This document shows positions 1 to 7,291 of a stretch of DNA of 17,905 nucleotides, one piece after another; position 1 is the stretch's first letter; each line of letters opens with the position of its first letter. The notes under the pieces are model-generated. The model had not been told where the DNA came from. It made no database searches and saw only the letters and a program-made list of their open reading frames with translations. The stretch is from positions 1 to 17,905 of the forward strand of contig JABSQY010000031.1 of the NCBI GenBank assembly GCA_013215525.1. The letters run 5' to 3'. The stretch comes from Nanoarchaeales archaeon. GTDB taxonomy: Archaea > Nanobdellota > Nanobdellia > Woesearchaeales > UBA583. Made by a program: the position numbers and the translations under genes.

Positions 1-1
1 C

Positions 2-391
2 GTTCAAGATTTACTAAATATTTGTTTAGCTCGAAGTTATGATGGTGATGATGTTGAAGTCTCGTGTGGAGGTAATAATGTATTTGTTTGCGAGTATGCA
101 CTTAAAGCTTTGAATAAATCATTACATAATGTATTTAATGGAAGTGATGCTTTGATTGCAAATATCCCATTTTTTTTAGAGATTGAATTAGAGGCAAATA
201 CTGAATCAATTTTAACTTCAACTAATATTACAAATTTTGGAAGTGTGATTTCTAAGTATAAAAGAAAAAATGTTATCGTAAATGCTACAAATTATAGGGT
301 GTTTGGATTTAAAAAAGCAAGTTCAGATTTATTTGTGTGGGCAACTGCTCAAAGAGAGATTAAAGTGCTACTTGCGCTTTATTTTAAATAA
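2..391 (+). CDS. C-terminal part of an unrecognised protein (5' end outside window)
   Basis: The frame is open from base 2 to a TAA at 389-391 and gives 129 residues. A TTG at 110 could act as a start, but the frame is equally coding-like before it, so I read this as the tail of a longer gene entering from the left. The visible part has three cysteines in the first third (LNICLA, VSCGG, FVCEY), several potential N-glycosylation sequons (N-x-S/T) and a hydrophobic run near IPFFLEIELEA. It then ends in a short hydrophobic C-terminus, VLLALYFK. Cysteines and sequons hint at an exported protein, like the next gene, but I do not recognise a family. A TATA-like element for the next gene lies about 100 bases downstream, so this is probably the end of a separate transcript. 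Confidence 0.7.
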   Translation, partial: VQDLLNICLARSYDGDDVEVSCGGNNVFVCEYALKALNKSLHNVFNGSDALIANIPFFLEIELEANTESILTSTNITNFGSVISKYKRKNVIVNATNYRVFGFKKASSDLFVWATAQREIKVLLALYFK

Positions 392-489
392 GTTCGTTTT
401 GTTTCTTCAATATATGTATTTATTATTTATTAATAGTATGACAATAGTTTAACGTTTAAAAAAGTTTTACTTTGAAGTTTATACACCTA

Positions 490-497
490 TTTATATT
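490..497 (+). promoter_or_regulatory. TATA box of the 519-3380 gene
   Basis: TTTATATT is centred 25.5 bases before the ATG at 519. This places transcription start at or next to the start codon, so the message is probably leaderless. Confidence 0.6.
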
Positions 498-518
498 GCT
501 TTTTAATGAATTTTAGGT

Positions 519-3380
519 ATGAATGTGTATAAATTAATTAGTACTTTTTTTTTAATAATATTTTTATCTAGTTCAATTTATTCTGAAGGGTTTTTTGATA
601 GAGAAGATAATTTTATTTATTATGTTAATAATCCAACTCCACAGATTGAAATTAACATTAAATTACCAACTGAAAGTGTTGTTGTTAAAGATGCAACTTT
701 AAATTATAATAATGAAGAAATATTTTTAGATTTAGTTGATGAGACAATTATTGCTCGAACTCCTCGATATGTTAAAAAAATTAAATTAAGTGATTTTTCA
801 GGAGTTACATCAATTAGTGAGAATGATGAAATTTATTTTGAACTTAATGTTGTAAAGTTAGCTACAAATTCAAAGATTGAAGTTTCAGGAGAACCTTTAA
901 AGTTTCAAATTAGATTAGATATGCAAAGTCCAATTTTAATTAGTCCAAGTTCAAATCAAATTTTAGTTAATGATTTAGAACAAGAATTTACATTTACTTT
1001 TGATGAAAAAATAAGTTTGTTTGAAATTAAAAATAATAATGGAGATGTGATTGTATCAAAACCTTCAAATACATTAAGTTTTGAGAATCAATATTCAGAT
1101 ATGATTAAGTTTAGTTTTGAGAGTGGAGAGTTAACTGTTGGAACTAATAAATATATTGTTTCATATATAGATTTTGCAGGAAATGAAGTAGAAAAAGAAA
1201 TTGATTTTGCGTTTAAAGGTGAAGATTTAACTTTAACATTATTAACTAGAAAAGATGATTCTAATTTAAAATATTTTTATGAAATTGAAAACAGTGATTT
1301 TTTTGAGAACAAAATCTATTTTAAAGAAAATGAATATGATTTAGTAATTCAAACTAATAAACCCGCAACATGTTATTTTTCTTCAAGCTTTTTTAGTTTT
1401 GTAGAGTTTGAAGATTTGTTTGAAAATGCAGATTATTCACAGTTTACATCAACGGACGGTTTATATCATACATTTCCAATTAATGGTAAAACACTTGTGT
1501 GGGTTGCATGTGCTGATAAGGTGTTTACAGAAGATGTCATTTATTTAAATAGAGTTTTAGGGCTTGGAGATAATTTAGTTCGTTTTGAAAAGTATACGAG
1601 TAATTTTGAAATTTCTAGATTTTATCCTCAAGCGATTGTGAGTAATGTACCTTTTGAGATTGAAGTAATTACAACACAAGATGCAATTTGTAGTTTTAAA
1701 TTTGGTAATTCAAATTTTGTAGAATTTTTAAATGTCACAAATAAACAAAAACATATTCAAGAAAATATTAATTTAGATAATGGAAATCATAATATTGAAA
1801 TTAGTTGTTATGATAAATTATATAATATTAAAACTCAAAATAAAAATGTTTTAATTGATACTGAATCTGGACCAAGAGTTATTGGAGATAAAACTTTTTA
1901 TACAGATTCTAGTTCAACTCCTATTTTGTTACAGTTTTCTGAAGATGCTATTTGTGTTTCAAGTAAAGAGAAAATTGATGGAGGAGATTTTAATTCTACA
2001 ACTCCTATAAATGGTGAGGGACTTGAGAAAACAATTACTCCAACTGGAATTGTACTTGGAGAAAATGATTATTATATTTATTGTGAAAGTTCAGGACAAT
2101 TAATTATGAGTAAGATTGAAATTTTATTCGATCCTAATCAACCAACAATTAAAGATTTAGTTTTTGTAAATGATAGAAGTAGTTCAAATTTTTTAGTTGA
2201 TGATAATGAAATTGAATTTGAAGTTGAGTATGAAGGTTTAATTCCTGTGAAAAGATATGAAATTGAAATTGTTTTTTCAAATTTTTCAATGTATAAAAAC
2301 TTTTCAAGAAGTTCAGGAGTATACAATGGTGATGTCTCAAATGCTAAAAAGTTTAAGATTAAATTAATTAATATGCTTGATAAAACTTCTAATACTTTAG
2401 AAAAACAAATTGTTTTTGACCTACATTCTCCAACTGTTACAATTGTTGGATATAATGAAAATAAAAAAATTACGTGTACTGATATGGAATCTGGGTGTGA
2501 TAAAGTTTATTATGGATTTTCTCAAACTATAATTGATTGTTCTGCTAATACTTATTATGAGTTAGGTGATGAGATTGAAGTTGGAAATAATTTATTTATT
2601 TGTGCTAAAGGAATTGATTTTGTTGGTAATGTAGATTTAGATCAAGTTGGTTTATATGATACAAGTTTTAATTATGGTGGAAGTTCTGGTGATGTTGATT
2701 TATGTAATCCTGAATTTGATGAAGATTGCGAAATTGTAGATGGTAAAGTAGTTATTAATTGGGATGAGGATAATACTCCAAATGAAGTTGAAGTTGATGA
2801 TAATCCATTTACTCAAACACCTGGAGAAGGAGTTGAATCTACTGAGTCTAATGCTTTAATTATTGCAGCTGCAGTGATTGTGTTACTTGGTGGAATTGGA
2901 GGTGGAAGTTATTATGCTTATCGTAAAGGTTATTTAGATAAACAATTAGAGAAGTTTGGAATTTTTAGAGCTAAAGCAAATGGTTTAAGTGGAGCAAGTA
3001 CAGGAGCTAAAAGTTCGCCTGGAAGTTCTAATATGTATACTCCAATTAGAAAAAGTAATGATAAGAAAAAAGAGGTTACTAAAAAAACTGGATATGATAG
3101 AAACTTAAGGAAAATTAATACATTTATCGATGATACTTTGAGTAAGGATGATGATGTGTTTGCATCTTTTGATTCAACTAGTAAAGGTAAAACTAAAGGT
3201 TATGATGATACTTTAATTAAAGGGAAAGTTCCAAAGAAGAAACAAACTTTTAGTTTGAATAAAAATAATATTAAAGAAGATACTGAATCAATTGAAAAAC
3301 AAGCTGAAGAATTTGAAAATTATTTTAAGAAAAAAGATATAAAATCAACAGATAAAAAGGGAAGTAATAAAAAAGAATAA
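519..3380 (+). CDS. Membrane-anchored surface protein with cysteine-paired Ig-like repeats
   Basis: This is a 953-residue protein. Residues 1-22 form a signal peptide (basic start, hydrophobic core LISTFFLIIFLSSS). About 750 extracellular residues follow, then one transmembrane helix at about 779-801 (ALIIAAAVIVLLGGIGGG) and a roughly 150-residue charged, Lys/Asp/Ser-rich tail predicted to be cytoplasmic. The ectodomain is repetitive and beta-rich. Three units share A-x-C followed by a second cysteine: C285/C331, C391/C430 and C479/C522, with local motifs PATCYF, DAICSF, DAICVS and VACADK, ISCYDK, YCESS. A DxAGN motif (DFAGNEV) and a DFVGN motif recall bacterial Ig-like domains. The predicted topology and likely disulfides fit an S-layer-associated or adhesion protein; that role is inferred. 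The start is supported by a TATA box 25 bases upstream. The signal peptidase gene lies 50 bases downstream with its own TATA-like element. Confidence 0.85.
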   Translation: MNVYKLISTFFLIIFLSSSIYSEGFFDREDNFIYYVNNPTPQIEINIKLPTESVVVKDATLNYNNEEIFLDLVDETIIARTPRYVKKIKLSDFSGVTSISENDEIYFELNVVKLATNSKIEVSGEPLKFQIRLDMQSPILISPSSNQILVNDLEQEFTFTFDEKISLFEIKNNNGDVIVSKPSNTLSFENQYSDMIKFSFESGELTVGTNKYIVSYIDFAGNEVEKEIDFAFKGEDLTLTLLTRKDDSNLKYFYEIENSDFFENKIYFKENEYDLVIQTNKPATCYFSSSFFSFVEFEDLFENADYSQFTSTDGLYHTFPINGKTLVWVACADKVFTEDVIYLNRVLGLGDNLVRFEKYTSNFEISRFYPQAIVSNVPFEIEVITTQDAICSFKFGNSNFVEFLNVTNKQKHIQENINLDNGNHNIEISCYDKLYNIKTQNKNVLIDTESGPRVIGDKTFYTDSSSTPILLQFSEDAICVSSKEKIDGGDFNSTTPINGEGLEKTITPTGIVLGENDYYIYCESSGQLIMSKIEILFDPNQPTIKDLVFVNDRSSSNFLVDDNEIEFEVEYEGLIPVKRYEIEIVFSNFSMYKNFSRSSGVYNGDVSNAKKFKIKLINMLDKTSNTLEKQIVFDLHSPTVTIVGYNENKKITCTDMESGCDKVYYGFSQTIIDCSANTYYELGDEIEVGNNLFICAKGIDFVGNVDLDQVGLYDTSFNYGGSSGDVDLCNPEFDEDCEIVDGKVVINWDEDNTPNEVEVDDNPFTQTPGEGVESTESNALIIAAAVIVLLGGIGGGSYYAYRKGYLDKQLEKFGIFRAKANGLSGASTGAKSSPGSSNMYTPIRKSNDKKKEVTKKTGYDRNLRKINTFIDDTLSKDDDVFASFDSTSKGKTKGYDDTLIKGKVPKKKQTFSLNKNNIKEDTESIEKQAEEFENYFKKKDIKSTDKKGSNKKE

Positions 3381-3386
3381 ATACCT

Positions 3387-3409
3387 TATATTTTATAATA
3401 TAAAATATA
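3387..3409. promoter_or_regulatory. Palindromic TATA region before the signal peptidase gene
   Basis: TATATTTTATA, a single A, then TATAAAATATA form a perfect 11-bp inverted repeat around one base. Its right half contains TATAAAAT (3399-3406), centred about 28 bases before the ATG at 3431, so it probably is the promoter. The symmetry may only reflect AT-richness, or could allow binding in both orientations. The preceding gene ends at 3380. Confidence 0.45.
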
Positions 3410-3430
3410 GTATTAAATTTTAGTTTACAA

Positions 3431-4156
3431 ATGGATAAAAAAAAAGTTAGAGATAGTAAAAATTATAAATTGGTTGAGTTAAAATCACCTTTATCATATT
3501 TTAAGAAGTTTTGGTTATATATTTGGTATGATGATTCTATTGGAAGTTATATTGCAAATTTCGCATTTGCATATGTTTTTATTAAGTTTTTATTATTTCC
3601 AGTCTTAGGTTTATTACTTGGTACAAGTTTCCCTATTGTAGCGATTGTGACTGGTAGTATGGAACATAAAGTTGTACAAGGTTCAATTTGTAATAATAAG
3701 ATTATTGCAAGCGGTGTTACAAGTTTAGATGAAGACGAATGGTGGGATCATTGCGGAAATTATTATGTAGATAATTTTAATTTAACTCAAGATGATTTTA
3801 AAAATTTTGAATATAGTAATGGTTTAGATATCGGTGATGTTTTAATCTTGAAAGGTTCTGAACCAGAAAATATTGAGATTGGAGAAGTTTTAATTTTTAT
3901 TCCACAAGATAGAAATTTTTATTTAACTAAAGGTCCAGTTATTCATAGAGTTGTTAATAAGTGGAAAGATGAAGATGGAAAATTTCATTTTCAAACTAAA
4001 GGAGATCATAATTCAAAGAGTTTTGAGAATTTCGAGAATGATATTATTGAAGATAATGTTTTAGCAGTGTCTGCAGTTAGAATCCCATATTTAGGATATG
4101 TGAAAATTGTTTTAACAAATGTCATATTTTTTGTGTCAGGGTATGGAGGAATTTAA
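3431..4156 (+). CDS. Signal peptidase I, archaeal/ER type (S26B, Sec11-like)
   Basis: This 241-residue membrane protease removes signal peptides from Sec-exported proteins on the outer face of the membrane. A transmembrane segment spans about residues 41-66. The catalytic serine is S76 in TGSMEH. The His box is H172 in GPVIHRVV and the Asp box is D192 in TKGDHN, giving the Ser-His-Asp set of the archaeal/eukaryotic S26B class rather than the Ser-Lys dyad of bacterial LepB. Between the Ser box and the GDVLIL strand (residues 135-140) sit about 58 residues where relatives usually have about 15. This insert is acidic and holds C87 and C108. The C-terminus has a second short hydrophobic stretch (about 225-236). 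The start has a TATA element about 28 bases upstream and no SD. cca follows after 3 bases, so the two are probably co-transcribed. Several signal-peptide proteins in this window are plausible substrates. Confidence 0.9.
   Translation: MDKKKVRDSKNYKLVELKSPLSYFKKFWLYIWYDDSIGSYIANFAFAYVFIKFLLFPVLGLLLGTSFPIVAIVTGSMEHKVVQGSICNNKIIASGVTSLDEDEWWDHCGNYYVDNFNLTQDDFKNFEYSNGLDIGDVLILKGSEPENIEIGEVLIFIPQDRNFYLTKGPVIHRVVNKWKDEDGKFHFQTKGDHNSKSFENFENDIIEDNVLAVSAVRIPYLGYVKIVLTNVIFFVSGYGGI
4145..4149 (+). promoter_or_regulatory. Shine-Dalgarno site of cca
   Basis: GGAGG lies inside the last codons of the signal peptidase gene, 10 bases before the cca ATG at 4160. It supports translation of cca from a shared message and fixes its start. 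Confidence 0.65.
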
Positions 4157-4159
4157 AAA

Positions 4160-5482
4160 ATGGATAATAGTTTAAGAAAAAAAGTTTTAAGTAAAGTAAA
4201 ACCTACAGAACAAGAACATATTGAATTTGTAAAGGTTGCAGAAAAATTAGTTAATAAGATTAAAAGAACTGCTAAAAAAATAGATTTAAAGTGTAGTCCA
4301 TATATTGGTGGAAGTTTTGGAAAAGGAACTTATTTACATGGAAGTTCTGATGTTGATATTTTTATGAGATTTGATAAGTCATATAATGATTCTGATTTGT
4401 CAAAGTTTTTAGAAAAAATATTAATTGAATCATCAATTAAGTATAAGAAACAAAAAGGGTCACGTGATTATTTTTCTGGAAGTTTTGGACCAAAAGATTA
4501 TAGGATTGAGTTTGAACTTGTACCAAATAGGTTTGTGACTCAAAAAAGTGAAGCTGTAAATTCTACAGATTTATCACCTTTACATGTTGAGTTTTTACGG
4601 TTAAAAGAAAAAGATAATTCTAATTTAACTGATGAGATTCGTTTAGCGAAACAGTTTTTTAAAGCTCAAGGTTTGTATGGTGCTGAGAGTTACATTGGTG
4701 GATTTTCTGGACATGTGATTGATATTTTAATTATGAGTTTTGGAAGTCTTGATAATCTAATTGATAATGCTAAAACTTGGGAGTCTGTTAAGTACATTGA
4801 TATTAATAATACATATAAAGACTTTGATGAGGCATCAAAAATGCTTGGTGATGATAAGAATTCATCTCTTGTAATGATTGATCCTATTATTAATGATAGA
4901 AACGCTGCAAGAGCGTTAAGTGAAGAAAATTATGCTAGATTTTTACTTGTTTGTAATAGGATGAGTAGTTTAAAAGAATCAGATTTTACAATTGTTAAAA
5001 AAGATTACAACGAAGTTATGAGTTATCATAAAAATTTTTGTAAAGATAATAATTTAAAATCTGTGATGTATAAGATTACTTTTTCAGTTAAAGGTGAGAG
5101 TGAAGATATTGTTGGAAGTAAGTTAAAGAAATTACATGGGAAATTGTTTAAGTATTTTTCATCTCTGGATTTTAATATTTTTGCTGATGAATTTTTCATC
5201 GATATTAAAGCAGGCGTGTGTTTGTTTTGTTTTGATTTTGAGAAGGGTGTGTTGCCTAATGTGAAAGTTTTAAAAGGACCTAAAACATATATGAGTTCTG
5301 CGATTGAGAGTTTTTTGAAAGGGAGAGAAAGTAAATATTTTATTAGAGAAGATAGAATTTGTATTTATGATAAGAGAAGAATTACAGATTTAAAAGAAGT
5401 AATTAATTTTGATAAAGAAGAGTTACAAAAAATGTTATCTAAAAATATTGATTTTGTGAAAAGTGTTCGTGTTTTTAAATAA
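4160..5482 (+). CDS. cca: CCA-adding tRNA nucleotidyltransferase, class I
   Basis: This 440-residue enzyme adds or repairs the 3'-terminal CCA of tRNA using CTP and ATP without a nucleic acid template. The nucleotidyltransferase head shows GGSFGKGTYLHGSSDVD (residues 50-66), with metal ligands D64 and D66. The third carboxylate is E119 in ELVP, where characterised archaeal enzymes have Asp (DVVP). The family-specific stretches YIGGFSGHVIDIL and DPIINDRNAARALSEENYARFL, from the middle domains that contact nucleotide and tRNA acceptor, are present. Length matches the archaeal class (about 430-450). It starts 3 bases after the signal peptidase stop with GGAGG at good spacing. It ends facing the minus-strand cluster across 30 bases. 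Confidence 0.95.
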   Translation: MDNSLRKKVLSKVKPTEQEHIEFVKVAEKLVNKIKRTAKKIDLKCSPYIGGSFGKGTYLHGSSDVDIFMRFDKSYNDSDLSKFLEKILIESSIKYKKQKGSRDYFSGSFGPKDYRIEFELVPNRFVTQKSEAVNSTDLSPLHVEFLRLKEKDNSNLTDEIRLAKQFFKAQGLYGAESYIGGFSGHVIDILIMSFGSLDNLIDNAKTWESVKYIDINNTYKDFDEASKMLGDDKNSSLVMIDPIINDRNAARALSEENYARFLLVCNRMSSLKESDFTIVKKDYNEVMSYHKNFCKDNNLKSVMYKITFSVKGESEDIVGSKLKKLHGKLFKYFSSLDFNIFADEFFIDIKAGVCLFCFDFEKGVLPNVKVLKGPKTYMSSAIESFLKGRESKYFIREDRICIYDKRRITDLKEVINFDKEELQKMLSKNIDFVKSVRVFK

Positions 5483-5504
5483 TATATTTAAAAATCTGTA
5501 AGAA

Positions 5505-5529
5505 TTTTTATTCTATTTTTTATTTTTTT
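5505..5529 (+). terminator. T-rich tract after cca
   Basis: Successive T runs (T5, T6 and T7 separated by one to three bases) begin 22 bases after the cca stop. Archaeal RNA polymerase terminates at such oligo-T tracts without a hairpin. The tract overlaps the 3' end of the convergent gene at 5513-5836, where it encodes Lys/Asn codons. Confidence 0.5.
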
Positions 5530-5836
5530 GGTAAAAATCTGAACACATTAAATTTGTTTCATTAATATGATTTTTTATAACAGAAGGTAATTTACTTACT
5601 AATGCTAAATATTTTAATGGTCTTAATTCTTGTGCTAAAGTTCCATAGTAGTATTTATCATTAGATGCTACTAATGTTTCTAAATTCTCCCTTTTTTTAC
5701 ATAAATCATTATTAAGTCTACTCTGAGATAATTCTAATTTATTGTCAATACGATTTCTAAGTGTTTGAAAATTTGAAGTTAAATAATTAAATCCATCAAA
5801 TACAGTTGTAATGCTTAAAGGGTTTCCATCTATCAT
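5513..5836 (-). CDS. Small unknown protein, first of three related ORFs
   Basis: This 107-residue protein has no signal peptide or transmembrane helix and is probably largely helical. Its N-terminus, MIDGNPLSITTVFDGFNYL, resembles that of the next gene (MASNNPLSIIGITIEGLF). The part GFNYLTSNFQTLRNR resembles GFNNLQESYKLGRK of the 6172-6468 gene, and the C-terminal LRPLKYLALVSKLPS aligns loosely with LEFLAFGLGRIMD there. I do not recognise the family. The ATG is supported by a TATA box centred 25.5 bases upstream, inside the 3' end of the neighbouring gene, with which this ORF overlaps by 41 bases. It probably has its own leaderless transcript. The 3' end runs into the cca terminator region. 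Confidence 0.6.
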   Translation of the reverse strand: MIDGNPLSITTVFDGFNYLTSNFQTLRNRIDNKLELSQSRLNNDLCKKRENLETLVASNDKYYYGTLAQELRPLKYLALVSKLPSVIKNHINETNLMCSDFYQKNKK

Positions 5837-6080
5837 AAAGACTATAATCTGTCAAGATATATAAATGTTTTGATTTGTTATTACTGAAATAAAATAATTT
5901 TTTAAATAATTTTTTATTTTTTCTCATGCCAAAACCAAAACAGATACTTTCTAAAGTTATATTTGAATCATCGCTATATAATTGTTGATATTTTCTGAAA
6001 GCTTTATTTGTAGGTTCATTAATTTTGAAAAGTCCTTCAATAGTTATTCCTATAATTGAAAGAGGATTGTTTGAGGCCAT
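5796..6080 (-). CDS. Small unknown protein, second of three related ORFs (possibly decayed)
   Basis: From the only ATG in the frame (6078-6080) this is 94 residues. It contains LESICFGFGMR, which matches LEFLAFGLGR in the 6172-6468 gene, and NPLSI near its start, as in the 5513-5836 gene. TTTAAA sits 21 bases before this ATG, the usual TATA distance in this window. The frame stays open upstream to 6179 without any ATG, and that extension (YELGNQYTQ) aligns colinearly with YKLGRKNTN of the neighbour. The gene may therefore be a paralogue that lost its first 20 or so codons, or use a non-ATG start such as TTG at 6092. The last 25 residues have no counterpart in the relatives and overlap the next gene, which also fits a frameshifted end. 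Function unknown. Confidence 0.45.
   Translation of the reverse strand: MASNNPLSIIGITIEGLFKINEPTNKAFRKYQQLYSDDSNITLESICFGFGMRKNKKLFKKLFYFSNNKSKHLYILTDYSLYDRWKPFKHYNCI
5858..5865 (-). promoter_or_regulatory. TATA box of the 5513-5836 gene
   Basis: TTTATATA on the minus strand is centred 25.5 bases before the ATG at 5836. It is located within the coding end of the upstream gene. Confidence 0.5.
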
Positions 6081-6171
6081 AGTAGATTTCAAATGTTCTG
6101 CTTTAAACTCCTTTAATAAAGTATTTCCAGATTGCGTGTATTGATTTCCTAACTCATAAGTTTTTATATAA

Positions 6172-6468
6172 TTATCTTTTTAAAGAATTAGAAATAAATT
6201 TATCAATGTCCATAATTCTACCAAGTCCAAATGCTAAGAACTCCAGGGTGCTTTTTTGAGATTTATTTGATGGATTAAAATTTGTATAAATATCCTCACC
6301 TACTAAAAAAATTTCTCCTAAAGTTGCAGTACATTCAAGATTTAAATTATCAGAATATGTGTTACTTTTGTAGAATATATCCCTATCATTTGTATTCTTT
6401 CTACCTAATTTATAACTTTCTTGTAGATTATTAAATCCTGTTTTCATTGTTTTATATAAATTTTCCAT
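6172..6468 (-). CDS. Small unknown protein, third of three related ORFs
   Basis: This 98-residue soluble protein has no signal peptide. It carries the segments GFNNLQESYKLGRK (about 11-24), TLGEIFLVGEDIY (about 49-61) and LEFLAFGLGRIMD (about 76-88), each with a weak counterpart in one or both downstream ORFs. It looks the most complete of the three. It has a TATA box (TTTAAATA) centred 25.5 bases before the ATG, so it is probably leaderless. The stop is followed within a few bases by the open frame of the second member. No catalytic motif, zinc ligands or DNA-binding helix pattern is evident. I cannot assign a function; the arrangement suggests local duplication and divergence. Confidence 0.65.
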   Translation of the reverse strand: MENLYKTMKTGFNNLQESYKLGRKNTNDRDIFYKSNTYSDNLNLECTATLGEIFLVGEDIYTNFNPSNKSQKSTLEFLAFGLGRIMDIDKFISNSLKR

Positions 6469-6489
6469 AAATAATTTAAAAAGTTAAAC

Positions 6490-6497
6490 TATTTAAA
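6490..6497 (-). promoter_or_regulatory. TATA box of the 6172-6468 gene
   Basis: TTTAAATA on the minus strand is centred 25.5 bases before the ATG at 6468. It is preceded by a purine-rich AGATAGG stretch in the BRE position. Confidence 0.55.
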
Positions 6498-6553
6498 CCT
6501 ATCTTTTAGAGGATTAGTCAACATTACACATATATTTTTGTACAATTAAGATT

Positions 6554-7048
6554 TCAATTACTAAAAATATATTTCTCTAAAGCGAATAAACACCCAGGGT
6601 GAATTTTTTCTTTATTTTTTATTAATTCTTTTATTTGTTCAAATGAGAAGAATTGTACATCTGATACTTCAGTTTTATCAAGTTTGAATTCTTTGTTATA
6701 TGTTCCTTTATATGAACTAATAAAATGATGTCTGCCATCAGGTAATTTAAAGTAATCTTTTCCTAAAAATTCTAATTTTGTTTTAATTCCTATTTCTTCA
6801 AATAACTCTCTGTTTGCGCAAATATTGTAACTTTCACCACTATCAACGTGTCCGCCCGCACTGCAATCCCAATGGTTTGGATACTTGAAACTTTGTGCTG
6901 CTCTTTTTTGTAATAGTATTTCATTTTTATTGTTTAAAATAAATATTCCAGTTACTCGTACAATTTCATTATTTTTTACTTTTAATCTTTCTTTTGTTGC
7001 AATAACTTTATCATCTTTATTTACAACATCGATTAATCCTAATTCCAT
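6554..7048 (-). CDS. Nudix hydrolase
   Basis: This 164-residue protein hydrolyses a nucleoside diphosphate linked to some other group; the exact substrate is unknown. The full Nudix box G-x5-E-x7-REUxEExGU spans residues 66-88 (GGHVDSGES, then RELFEEIGI), with metal-binding E81, E84 and E85. The N-terminus (LIDVVNKDDKVIATKERLKV) and the strand VTGIFILNNKNEILLQKRA are typical of the subgroup related to isopentenyl-diphosphate isomerase and YfcD. The isomerase's catalytic cysteine in SxCGH is a glycine here (SAGGH), so I prefer hydrolase over isomerase. The start is supported by a TATA box 25 bases upstream. It is divergent from the ZPR1 gene. Confidence 0.9.
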   Translation of the reverse strand: MELGLIDVVNKDDKVIATKERLKVKNNEIVRVTGIFILNNKNEILLQKRAAQSFKYPNHWDCSAGGHVDSGESYNICANRELFEEIGIKTKLEFLGKDYFKLPDGRHHFISSYKGTYNKEFKLDKTEVSDVQFFSFEQIKELIKNKEKIHPGCLFALEKYIFSN

Positions 7049-7068
7049 ATTTATTTTATAATTTTAAA

Positions 7069-7077
7069 TTATATAAA
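7069..7077 (-). promoter_or_regulatory. TATA box of the Nudix gene
   Basis: TTTATATAA on the minus strand is centred 25 bases before the ATG at 7048, predicting a leaderless transcript. Confidence 0.6.
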
Positions 7078-7160
7078 TTTTAGTATTAAATTATTATGAT
7101 ATAAATAAATTAAAATTAAATAATAATAAATGTAAAGTTAAGAATTATTAAAATTTGAAT

Positions 7161-7177
7161 AAAAAATATTTATAAAG
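7161..7177 (+). promoter_or_regulatory. Orphan TATA element, copy 1
   Basis: AAAAAATATTTATAAAG is a strong-looking TATA element with a purine-rich flank. Its predicted transcription start, near 7198, falls at the foot of the 7202-7228 inverted repeat and not at a protein start. The same 17 bases recur at 7963-7979. Confidence 0.35.
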
Positions 7178-7201
7178 TTAAGAAATTAAAAAGTTATAAG
7201 C

Positions 7202-7228
7202 CTATGTTAAATGGAACATTTAACATAG
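7202..7228. repeat. Perfect 12-bp inverted repeat with 3-base spacer
   Basis: CTATGTTAAATG, spacer GAA, then CATTTAACATAG. The arms are exactly complementary. The repeat lies between the divergent Nudix and ZPR1 genes and directly abuts a TATA-like TTTTATAAA (7229-7237). It may be an operator for a dimeric regulator, or the stem of a short RNA started from the TATA element at 7161-7177. A terminator is unlikely because no gene ends here. Confidence 0.6.
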
Positions 7229-7261
7229 TTTTATAAATCTATTTTCCAAATAAAAAAAAGG

Positions 7262-7269
7262 TTTATAAA
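7262..7269 (+). promoter_or_regulatory. TATA box of the ZPR1 gene
   Basis: TTTATAAA is centred 26.5 bases before the ATG at 7292. It is part of a 13-base direct repeat, TTTATAAAGTTAA, also found at 7169-7181. Confidence 0.6.
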
Positions 7270-7291
7270 GTTAATTTGACTAATTAAAATT

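Noticed and set aside
2138..2340. Minus-strand open frames inside the large surface protein gene
   Set aside because: Two overlapping frames of low-complexity composition opposite a strong coding region, with no TATA box or SD. They are shadows of AT-rich coding sequence.
6554..7048. Isopentenyl-diphosphate isomerase (type 1)
   Set aside because: The overall Nudix subgroup is similar, but the isomerase's catalytic cysteine is replaced by glycine in SAGGH and the canonical Nudix box is complete.
7204..7236. Ten-codon ORF across the inverted repeat
   Set aside because: Its length and content follow from the palindrome itself, and only spacing from a TATA element supports it. Mentioned under the repeat but not called as a gene.
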